Assembly: GCA_009785545.1 (NCBI GenBank)
Contig: WQWD01000189.1
Location: 1 to 5,320 of the forward strand
Direction: 5' to 3'
Origin: Treponema sp.
GTDB taxonomy: Bacteria > Spirochaetota > Spirochaetia > Treponematales > Breznakiellaceae
DNA: 5,320 nt
Shown: positions 1-5,320 of the stretch, piece after piece
Position numbering within the stretch: position 1 is the stretch's first letter
Layout: every line of letters starts with the position of its first letter
Program-made: the position numbers and the translations under genes
Notes under the pieces: model-generated
Database searches by the model: none
The model's input: the letters and a program-made list of their open reading frames with translations, nothing else
Told to the model about the DNA's origin: nothing

Positions 1-1353
1 CCCAAGAAAAACCAAAAGTAAAACAGTATTTATCAGACTTGTAAAAGACAGAGAAAAAGCTATTCCGGCTCCTCGAAACGGACCTACTAAAATTGAGGCT
101 AGAATAATATTAACGGCAAAAGAGATCAATCCGGCGATAGTCGGGGACTTTGTATCACTTTGTGCGTAAAAAGCCGGAGCTAAAATTCGATTAAGGGCGA
201 TAAAAAACAAACCTGGTATATGAAAAATAAACGCTACGTAGGTAAGAGAAACAGAATGGTCATCAAAAATTTCATTCTGGAAAAGAAGGCGAATCAAATT
301 TTGCCCTTCGACCAAAGAAAAAAATGTAATGGGAATTGTAACAAGCGCTATAATGTTCATTGATGTCCCCAAGCGTTTATTGTAAATTTCCCACTGTGAA
401 GTTTTTGCGTACTCGGTGAGGTTTGGCAGCAAAACCGTTCCTATTGAAACGGCGAATACACCTAAAAATAATTCCTGAAGCCGAAGCGAATACTGAAGAC
501 TCGATACAATGCCTTCGCCGGCTCTCCCTGCCAATGCCGTAGAAACAAGATCGTTTAATTGATAAGCGGCCATACCGATAATCGTTGGGCTTATCAGGCG
601 CAGAACTTTGCGTGTGCCCGGATTGTTAAATGCTCTTTTCAAACCGGTAACAAAAAAGGTTTGTCCATGTTTCAAAATAAAAGGAAGCTGAATAATCATC
701 GCAAGAAAGCCGCCGATGATTACTCCGACAGCCATCGCCCTGGCAGGATTTTGCGTAAATCGGCTTAATGCGAAAGCGCAAAAAATCGTCACGATGTTAA
801 GCAAAATCGGCCCAAAACCCGAAGGTGAATAAACATGAAAACTGTTTAAAACTCCCTGAAACAAAGCCGCCAAAGAAATGAATGCCAGAAAGGGAAACAT
901 AATTCTTGTTAGAAAAACAGTTTCGTCAAATTCCTCTACTCCGATAATGCGGACAAGCAGAGGAGCGGCAAGTATCCCTATTACGACCATCAATGTTACA
1001 AAAAAAGTAAGAAAAGTAAAAATACAGGAAAGAAACTCTTTCGTTTTTTCGCGGCTGCCTTCCAGCAGATATTCCTTAAACGTAGGAATAAACGCAACGG
1101 CGATTGAACCTTCGGCAAAAAGGCGGCGGAACAAATTCGGCAGCAAAAAAGCCACAGAAAAGGCATCGGCAAGGGCAGTAGTGCCAAGAAACCTCGCCTT
1201 TGTCATTTCTCTTAAAAGACCAAGTACACGGGACACCAGCGTAAGAAGGGACAGAGCCGACCCCTGCCGAACAAGTGTTTCCGCTGTTTGCGGCGTATTT
1301 TGGGGCTGCTTCACTTGAGCGGTTTCAGTAGTGTCCGCATTTGTTTTTTCCAT
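1..1353 (-). CDS. murJ: Lipid II flippase MurJ (MviN), C-terminus cut by window edge
   Basis: MurJ is the inner-membrane MOP-superfamily transporter that flips lipid II, the peptidoglycan precursor, to the outer face. My own translation gives 451 uninterrupted codons from the ATG at 1353 to the left edge. E. coli MurJ is about 511 residues, so roughly the last 60-80 residues (around the final membrane helices) are missing here. The first helix carries SRVLGLLRE at 41-49, followed by DAF at 63-65 and PNLFRRLFAEG at 72-82. Aligned by eye to E. coli MurJ, the central-cavity residues R18, R24, D39, R52 and R255 correspond to R42, R48, D63, R76 and R291, so all are kept. Multiple hydrophobic helices follow. 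A polar Thr/Gln/Glu-rich tail of about 24 residues precedes the family start. The next in-frame codon upstream that matters is a TGA inside the hairpin loop, so ATG 1353 is the only reasonable start, yet it has no Shine-Dalgarno sequence. It lies 96 bases downstream of the chemoreceptor gene and probably has its own promoter. Confidence 0.95.
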   Translation of the reverse strand, partial: MEKTNADTTETAQVKQPQNTPQTAETLVRQGSALSLLTLVSRVLGLLREMTKARFLGTTALADAFSVAFLLPNLFRRLFAEGSIAVAFIPTFKEYLLEGSREKTKEFLSCIFTFLTFFVTLMVVIGILAAPLLVRIIGVEEFDETVFLTRIMFPFLAFISLAALFQGVLNSFHVYSPSGFGPILLNIVTIFCAFALSRFTQNPARAMAVGVIIGGFLAMIIQLPFILKHGQTFFVTGLKRAFNNPGTRKVLRLISPTIIGMAAYQLNDLVSTALAGRAGEGIVSSLQYSLRLQELFLGVFAVSIGTVLLPNLTEYAKTSQWEIYNKRLGTSMNIIALVTIPITFFSLVEGQNLIRLLFQNEIFDDHSVSLTYVAFIFHIPGLFFIALNRILAPAFYAQSDTKSPTIAGLISFAVNIILASILVGPFRGAGIAFSLSFTSLINTVLLLVFLG

Positions 1354-1354
1354 G

Positions 1355-1373
1355 TAATTGTATTTTACAATTA
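1355..1373. repeat. 8-bp inverted repeat abutting the murJ start codon
   Basis: TAATTGTA (1355-1362) and TACAATTA (1366-1373) are perfect reverse complements separated by three T residues on the plus strand. The repeat ends one base before the murJ ATG and shares bases 1370-1373 with the larger palindrome, so the two hairpins could not both form fully in one RNA. It covers the candidate -10 of murJ. The stem is AT-rich and therefore weak. It may be an operator half-site arrangement, an RNA structure or a chance result of composition. Confidence 0.55.
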
Positions 1374-1390
1374 TGTGCGGTGTCTGTCAC
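1358..1390 (-). promoter_or_regulatory. Candidate sigma70-type promoter for murJ giving a leaderless transcript
   Basis: On the minus strand, GTGACA at 1390-1385 (5 of 6 with TTGACA) is followed by a 17-base spacer and TAAAAT at 1367-1362 (5 of 6 with TATAAT). A second -10-like hexamer, TACAAT, sits at 1363-1358. From TAAAAT, initiation would fall about 6-9 bases downstream, at or just before the murJ ATG at 1353. This agrees with the absence of any ribosome binding site there. The match is by eye and the region is AT-rich, so a chance match is possible. Confidence 0.45.
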
Positions 1391-1406
1391 CTACACCGCA
1401 CATAAT
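1370..1406. repeat. Perfect 14-bp inverted repeat (37-bp palindrome) between mcp and murJ
   Basis: The arms ATTATGTGCGGTGT (1370-1383) and ACACCGCACATAAT (1393-1406) are exact reverse complements around a 9-base loop. Inside them GGTG (1379-1382) and CACC (1389-1392) could form a smaller competing hairpin. In the minus-strand RNA this would be a strong stem about 44 bases after the chemoreceptor stop codon, but no U-run follows it, so it is not a canonical intrinsic terminator. It may act as a terminator or mRNA 3'-end stabiliser for mcp, as an operator over the murJ promoter (its loop holds the -35), or be a copy of a dispersed REP/MITE-like repeat. The structure is certain; its role is not. 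Confidence 0.85.
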
Positions 1407-1449
1407 GTTTCATGTCGTGTAACGCAATGAAAATTCGACAGCAGCGTCT

Positions 1450-3546
1450 TTAAACCTTAAATTGAGAGACAACTTTTACCAGAGAGGAGATGCTCTCCCG
1501 TGTTCTGTTACTTAGCTCGTTAACGTTATTCACAGCTCTGTTCACTTCATCTGTGCTTGTTGCCATTTCGGTTATACCGTAAGTGATCTCTTGGGTTATT
1601 TTTTCAAGATTAGTGCTTTCGGTTATAACCTCTTGCGCCCCTTCAAGCATTCCTCTCGAGCCAGTATGCACTTGTCGGGTTATTTCGTTTACGTTACTCA
1701 CGCCTTCAAGAATTTGCTTGTTGCCCATTCCTTGTTCTTCCATTGAGCAACGGATGTGTTCTTCCTGCTCGGCGACTGTCTTTACGCCCGAATCAATAGC
1801 TTCGAATTTGTTTAACACATTTTTGGTTGAATTTGTAATCTTTTCAATTGACTCTTTTATCTTCTGTAAAACATCGCTTATGATTTTTGACTGCTCGCCG
1901 GATTCTTCCGCCAGTTTGCGTATTTCATCGGCTACTACGGCAAAACCTTTTCCTGCCTCGCCTGCGTGTGCTGCTTCTATTGCAGCATTCATCGAAAGAA
2001 GATTGGTTTGACCGGCTATATTCTCTATTACCGAGTTTATCTCCAAAAGTCCTTCGGATTCACGAGTAATCTCCTGAATATTTTCTACCACACCATGCAA
2101 GCCGTTGCGGCCAACTTCTGAAGCTTCCAGAAGTGTTTTTACATTATTGCTATTCATAATGAGCGTCTGCGTAACCGATTGTGTATTGGCTACCATCTGT
2201 TCAATGGCGGTTGATGCCTGAGATATATTGCTGCTCTGATTTTCGACATGGCTGTTTAGTGTGTTGATACCTGAAAGAACCTGCTCCATTGTTGAGTGAG
2301 TCTGATTGACGCTGGCACTCTGATTTATCATTTTGCTTTTGATATTTTGAGTATTAGCGGCAATTTGATTCACTGCAGAAGTTGTCTCTTTCATATTGCT
2401 GGAAAGATTGTTGCCTATATCGGAAAGGGTTTCTGCTTGTTGTTTAACCGAAACTATTAGATTCCTGATTTTGCTGATGGCCATGTTGAAAGAACGTGAA
2501 GCTTCGACTGCTTCTCTTGTCCCGGTTTCGGGAAGTGTTATTGTCAAATCTCCAGAAATATCACGAAGGATATACGCCATGTTTGCAATGGGTTTACTGA
2601 TACCCTTTGATACAATCAGTGCCGCCAGAGTTGCTCCGAATAAAAGCGCAATTCCTAAAAGGATCATACGTAATACGAACTCATTCATTTCCGCAAAAAT
2701 TGCCGCTGTGGGGATGGTCGAAACTAAAATCCAGTCAATGCCCGGGATAAGTTCTGAATAGATGAAGGTATCTCCTTCCATTGAAGAAAAAGACTGAGAA
2801 GTAAGGACGCTGTTTCTGTAATGTTCAAACCCAAACTCGGTAAAGAAATCATTGACCAAGACAGCATCCGGATCGGAATGTGTGATGAAAAGCCCCTGCC
2901 TGTTGATTAGAAATATCCCGTGTTCTGCCATGGTAATCCCTTCGTAAAGCATATCTTGCAAAAAGCCAAGCTCGATGTCAGCGGCGATAACACCTATGTC
3001 TCTGCCGAATTCATCGTATACGTTTGTCCCAAGGGCTATTATGAGGTTTCCCCAAAGTGCGCTGATAAAAGGTTCGGCGTACCCGACTTGACCCGGGTTT
3101 GCCTTTGCCGCCAGAAACCAAGGACGCTCCCAGTTATACCAATCTGGTTGAGGCGACCAGTCAAGGGAGCGATTGTGGAAAATCGCAAAGCCGTCGTCGT
3201 GCCACCACGGCGTATTACTTGTAGCGAACAAAGCCATTGCTACCGGCTGAATTGCGGCATTGCGTATGAGCAAATTATGCATAGCTTGGGCGTCAAAAGG
3301 CTCCTGTGTGATAATGGATGACGCTCCGGCTGCTGTAAACCGCATTAGTGCATTCCATTCGTTGAAACGGGCAATAAGTTGATCCCGTAGGGCGTGGATA
3401 CTATCTCGGCTGCTTGAGGCAACTTGTTCCTGGATGATACTTCTCGCATTCGTGATGAACGAAATGGAAAGTATCAACAGAGTGAGTAAAGTGATGCTCA
3501 GACAAACTGTAGTAATCCTTGTGGTAAGTGAGGTTTTTTTGTTCAT
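1450..3546 (-). CDS. Methyl-accepting chemotaxis protein with dCache sensor domain
   Basis: This is a transmembrane chemoreceptor of 698 residues that would pass an external ligand signal through CheW to CheA and the flagellar motor. A first membrane helix at about 12-33 is followed by a periplasmic domain (about 34-287), a second helix (about 289-313), HAMP (about 312-365) and a long coiled-coil signalling domain (366-698). The sensor shows dCache features: ERPWF at 140-144, EPF at 158-160, VYDEFG at 176-181 and a GVIAADIEL strand at 185-193. The signalling hairpin tip is complete, with NAAIEAAHAGE at 520-530 and GFAVVADEIRKLAE at 534-547. Candidate methylation positions, placed by symmetry about the tip, are around Q394 and E660, with another at E449/Q450. 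There is no CheR-binding pentapeptide at the C-terminus, which ends SQFKV. ATG 3546 is chosen because AGGAAG lies 8 bases upstream; an upstream in-frame start 13 codons earlier has no such site and would only lengthen the N-terminus before the membrane helix. The ligand is unknown. Confidence 0.96.
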   Translation of the reverse strand: MNKKTSLTTRITTVCLSITLLTLLILSISFITNARSIIQEQVASSSRDSIHALRDQLIARFNEWNALMRFTAAGASSIITQEPFDAQAMHNLLIRNAAIQPVAMALFATSNTPWWHDDGFAIFHNRSLDWSPQPDWYNWERPWFLAAKANPGQVGYAEPFISALWGNLIIALGTNVYDEFGRDIGVIAADIELGFLQDMLYEGITMAEHGIFLINRQGLFITHSDPDAVLVNDFFTEFGFEHYRNSVLTSQSFSSMEGDTFIYSELIPGIDWILVSTIPTAAIFAEMNEFVLRMILLGIALLFGATLAALIVSKGISKPIANMAYILRDISGDLTITLPETGTREAVEASRSFNMAISKIRNLIVSVKQQAETLSDIGNNLSSNMKETTSAVNQIAANTQNIKSKMINQSASVNQTHSTMEQVLSGINTLNSHVENQSSNISQASTAIEQMVANTQSVTQTLIMNSNNVKTLLEASEVGRNGLHGVVENIQEITRESEGLLEINSVIENIAGQTNLLSMNAAIEAAHAGEAGKGFAVVADEIRKLAEESGEQSKIISDVLQKIKESIEKITNSTKNVLNKFEAIDSGVKTVAEQEEHIRCSMEEQGMGNKQILEGVSNVNEITRQVHTGSRGMLEGAQEVITESTNLEKITQEITYGITEMATSTDEVNRAVNNVNELSNRTRESISSLVKVVSQFKV

Positions 3547-3554
3547 GATTCTAA

Positions 3555-3560
3555 CTTCCT
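3555..3560 (-). promoter_or_regulatory. Ribosome binding site of the chemoreceptor gene
   Basis: AGGAAG on the minus strand, 8 bases before the ATG at 3546. It decides the start codon in favour of MNKKTSLTTR rather than the 13-codon longer reading frame. Confidence 0.8.
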
Positions 3561-3564
3561 TTTT

Positions 3565-3578
3565 ACTTAAGATTAAGT
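3565..3578. repeat. Small dyad in the chemoreceptor leader
   Basis: ACTTAA (3565-3570) and TTAAGT (3573-3578) are perfect reverse complements separated by GA, just upstream of the ribosome binding site. A second AT-rich inverted repeat, CATAAT (3583-3588) and ATTATG (3597-3602), follows with an 8-base spacer. Either could be an operator, but short dyads are expected by chance in DNA this AT-rich. Confidence 0.35.
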
Positions 3579-3618
3579 TTAACATAATTATTTTTTATTA
3601 TGCAATACGCTTTTAACA

Positions 3619-3627
3619 AATATAGCA
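3619..3627 (-). promoter_or_regulatory. Candidate extended -10 promoter element for the chemoreceptor gene
   Basis: TGCTATATT on the minus strand fits an extended -10 (TG, one base, then TATATT, 5 of 6 with TATAAT). A good -35 is not visible 16-18 bases upstream, which extended -10 promoters can tolerate. Initiation would fall near 3612, giving a leader of about 65 bases. I looked for a flagellar sigma28-type promoter in this gap and found none. The assignment is tentative because the whole stretch 3561-3660 is very AT-rich. Confidence 0.3.
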
Positions 3628-3687
3628 AAATATTTTATGTTATTGATGTAAGAGTAAGTTAAAATGCAAAGCTCAAAGTGAAGTGTG

Positions 3688-3704
3688 GGGCGGCAAAACC
3701 GCCC
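3688..3704 (-). terminator. GC-rich hairpin after rpmE, probable end of the rho-rpmE transcript
   Basis: On the minus strand GGGCGG (3704-3699) pairs perfectly with CCGCCC (3693-3688) across a 5-base TTTTG loop, starting 7 bases after the rpmE stop codon. No U-run follows, so it is not a classic intrinsic terminator. The 50 bases downstream (3687-3638) contain 13 C and only 3 G, the sort of composition Rho prefers. It may therefore be a Rho-dependent end or an RNA-stabilising stem. Confidence 0.6.
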
Positions 3705-3711
3705 GTAAAAG

Positions 3712-3915
3712 CTACTCTTTTATGTTATATTTACGTCTAAACCGCTCAATTCTACCGGCAGTATCAACGAGTTTTTGTTTGCCTGTGAAAAAGGGATGGC
3801 ACGACGAACAAATTTCGACTTTGATGTCTTTGATTGTAGAACGAGTTTCGATTGAACTTCCGCAAGCGCAGGAAATTTTTGTCAATTCATACTTGGGGTG
3901 AATTTTATCTCTCAT
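3712..3915 (-). CDS. rpmE: Ribosomal protein L31 (bL31), zinc-binding form
   Basis: bL31 is a small protein of the 50S subunit that bridges to the 30S subunit. The product is 67 residues, close to the roughly 70 of E. coli L31. It begins MRDKIHPKYE and contains the family signature CHPFFTGKQ at 39-47, ending in a basic GRIERFRRKY stretch (54-63). C16, C18, C36 and C39 match the four zinc-binding cysteines, so this is the C+ paralogue and not the zinc-free form induced under zinc starvation. A longer reading frame begins at a TTG at 3951, but ATG 3915 is preferred because GGAGG lies 5 bases upstream and the family starts at this Met. It lies 64 bases downstream of rho on the same strand, and I see no convincing separate promoter in that gap, so co-transcription with rho is likely. 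Confidence 0.97.
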   Translation of the reverse strand: MRDKIHPKYELTKISCACGSSIETRSTIKDIKVEICSSCHPFFTGKQKLVDTAGRIERFRRKYNIKE

Positions 3916-3920
3916 TTTAT

Positions 3921-3925
3921 CCTCC
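3921..3925 (-). promoter_or_regulatory. Ribosome binding site of rpmE
   Basis: GGAGG on the minus strand, 5 bases before the ATG at 3915. It is a strong Shine-Dalgarno match and rules out the TTG start at 3951. Confidence 0.9.
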
Positions 3926-3979
3926 AAAAAATTGCCCAACTCCATTGTCAAGGCTTGCGCCAGACTCAGGTTTAAGGGC

Positions 3980-5311
3980 TTAGTCTATGCCACCAGTTCC
4001 AGTGTTCATAGATCTTAGGAATGCTTCATTATTCTTTGTTTTCTTCATTCTGTCAACCAGGAGCTCGATAATCTCGATGTCGTCCATAGGGTTAATAACT
4101 TTGCGTAAAATCCAAATTTTCTGGAGTTCGTCGCTGCCAAGAAGCAGTTCTTCTTTGCGTGTGCCGGATTTCTTGATATTGATTGCCGGGTATAAGCGGC
4201 GGTCGGAAATGCGTCTGTCAAGGTTGATTTCCATATTGCCGGTTCCTTTGAATTCTTCAAAGATAACCTCGTCCATGCGGCTTCCGGTTTCGACAAGTGC
4301 GGTGGAAATAATCGTAAGGCTGCCGCCTTCTTCGATGTTGCGTGCCGCACCGAAAAAGCGCTTGGGTTTGTGCAAAGCGTTTGAGTCAACACCGCCGGAA
4401 AGAATCTTGCCCGATGTAGGAACGGTTTGGTTGTAAGCACGAGCCAAACGGGTTATGGAATCTAACAGAATTACGACATCTTTTTTGTGTTCAACGAGGC
4501 GTTTGGCTTTTTCTAAAACCATTTCGGTAACTTGAACATGGCGTGAGGCTTGTTCATCAAATGTTGAGGAAATAACCTCCGCACGAACGGTTCTTTCCAT
4601 ATCTGTAACTTCTTCGGGACGTTCGTCGATGAGGAGAACGATGAGGTAAACCTCCGGGTGGTTTTTTGTAATCGCATTGGCGATTTTTTGCATCATGATT
4701 GTTTTCCCGGTTCTGGGTGGGGCGACAATCAACGAACGCTGACCTTTACCAATTGGACAAAACAAGTTGATAACACGCTCACTGACACCTTCGGTAGAGG
4801 CTTCAAGATCAAGTTTTTGATTGGGGTATAACGGAGTAAGGTTGTCAAAGGGAATACGGCCTTGGGCAACTGTTGGGTCATCGTAGTTGACTGTTTCAAC
4901 CCTAAGCATAGCAAAGAAGCGTTCCCCTTCTTTTGGGCTTCGAATTTGACCGTAAACGGTATCGCCTGTTTTAAGCGCAAAGAGCCGGATTTGGCTTGGG
5001 CTGATGTAAATGTCGTCGGGGCCGGGCAAATAAGAATTTTGCGGGCTGCGCAAGAAGCCGTAACTGTCCGGCAGGATTTCGAGCGAGCCGTAAGCGTAAA
5101 TAATGCCGCCTCTTTCTGTGTGCGCTTTAAGAATGGCAAAAACAATTTCCTGTTTTTTTAGAATTACCATGTCGTCATGAGTGATATTGTAAGCGCTGGC
5201 TAATTCACGCAGGTCTTTCATATTGAGCCTGATCAGCTCGTTGATTGTAAGGCGTTGTTTGCCGCTGTCCTGATCCTGACGTGGAATTGGTTTTCCGTAA
5301 AGATCAGGCAT
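3980..5311 (-). CDS. rho: Transcription termination factor Rho, 5' end near window edge
   Basis: Rho is a hexameric RNA-dependent ATPase that translocates along untranslated RNA and releases RNA polymerase. From ATG 5311 it has 443 residues against 419 in E. coli. The N-terminal helical region (about 22-62) aligns without gaps to E. coli 1-40, and the OSB-fold primary RNA-binding domain follows with YGFLRS (84-89), GPDDIYISPSQIR (97-109) and KEGERFF (127-133). The ATPase domain has Walker A APPRTGKT (197-204), catalytic E230 in LLIDERPEE, Walker B ending at D284 in ILLDSITRLARAYN, the Q-loop region around 297-309, the R-loop TGSR (342-345) and the arginine finger R385 in SGTRKEELL. All core catalytic residues are present. 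The reading frame stays open through the 9 bases to the right edge, and no Shine-Dalgarno sequence can be seen for ATG 5311, so the true start may lie outside the window. It is followed by rpmE, probably in one operon. Confidence 0.97.
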   Translation of the reverse strand: MPDLYGKPIPRQDQDSGKQRLTINELIRLNMKDLRELASAYNITHDDMVILKKQEIVFAILKAHTERGGIIYAYGSLEILPDSYGFLRSPQNSYLPGPDDIYISPSQIRLFALKTGDTVYGQIRSPKEGERFFAMLRVETVNYDDPTVAQGRIPFDNLTPLYPNQKLDLEASTEGVSERVINLFCPIGKGQRSLIVAPPRTGKTIMMQKIANAITKNHPEVYLIVLLIDERPEEVTDMERTVRAEVISSTFDEQASRHVQVTEMVLEKAKRLVEHKKDVVILLDSITRLARAYNQTVPTSGKILSGGVDSNALHKPKRFFGAARNIEEGGSLTIISTALVETGSRMDEVIFEEFKGTGNMEINLDRRISDRRLYPAINIKKSGTRKEELLLGSDELQKIWILRKVINPMDDIEIIELLVDRMKKTKNNEAFLRSMNTGTGGID

Positions 5312-5320
5312 AGACGGCAG

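Noticed and set aside
878..1318. A 146-codon plus-strand reading frame antisense to murJ
   Set aside because: murJ is uninterrupted and family-conserved across this stretch; the antisense product is low-complexity, basic and unlike any known family.
1583..2011. A 142-codon plus-strand reading frame antisense to the chemoreceptor, and similar ones at 2396-2761 and 2920-3321
   Set aside because: They lie wholly inside a well-supported receptor gene, have no recognisable domain and reflect its codon pattern on the opposite strand.
3916..3951. A 12-residue N-terminal extension of L31 from a TTG at 3951
   Set aside because: The strong GGAGG site and the family start both point to ATG 3915.
3943..3951. 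TTGACA in the rho-rpmE gap as a -35 element for rpmE
   Set aside because: No acceptable -10 hexamer lies 16-18 bases downstream; the bases there form the rpmE ribosome binding site.
3987..4436. Plus- and minus-strand overlapping frames inside rho (for example 3987-4436, 4045-4440, 4729-5145)
   Set aside because: Rho is conserved through all of this region, so these are shadow frames.
1..5320. A previously undescribed multi-gene system, mobile element, CRISPR array or RNA gene
   Set aside because: The four genes are known families that account for almost all of the sequence. No transposase, integrase, spaced repeats, tRNA-like fold or riboswitch was found by eye.

Overview
The window looks like chromosomal DNA of a motile bacterium, most likely a spirochaete of the Treponema group. 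That assignment is an inference from the style of the chemoreceptor signalling domain, the Rho sequence and the AT-leaning intergenic DNA. No rRNA or other decisive marker is present. All four genes lie on the minus strand and are intact inside the window, although two touch its edges. They fill nearly all of it: the gaps are 64, 165 and 96 bases, and no gene-free stretch reaches 300 bases.

Reading in the direction of transcription (right to left), the first gene is rho, the transcription termination factor, whose 5' end lies at the right edge. Next, 64 bases on, is rpmE, the zinc-binding form of ribosomal protein L31. rho-rpmE is a gene order seen in many bacteria, and the two are probably co-transcribed. 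A GC-rich hairpin follows rpmE, with no U-run behind it but with a C-rich, G-poor stretch. A 165-base AT-rich gap then leads to a 698-residue methyl-accepting chemotaxis protein with a dCache-type periplasmic sensor, HAMP and a complete signalling hairpin. After a 96-base gap comes murJ, the lipid II flippase, which runs off the left edge after 451 codons.

The most unusual part is the 96-base mcp-murJ gap. It holds a perfect 14-bp inverted repeat (37 bp in all) and, overlapping it, a second 8-bp inverted repeat that abuts the murJ start codon. It also holds a reasonable sigma70-type promoter whose -35 lies in the palindrome loop and whose -10 is only 8 bases from the murJ ATG. Together with the missing Shine-Dalgarno sequence, this suggests that murJ has a leaderless or nearly leaderless transcript and that the palindrome could control it. 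The palindrome could instead be a dispersed REP/MITE-type repeat.

I see no mobile-element gene, CRISPR array, tRNA, rRNA or phage gene, and nothing that amounts to a new multi-gene system. The genes are housekeeping (transcription termination, translation, cell wall) plus one sensory receptor. The findings concern regulatory DNA and individual protein details.
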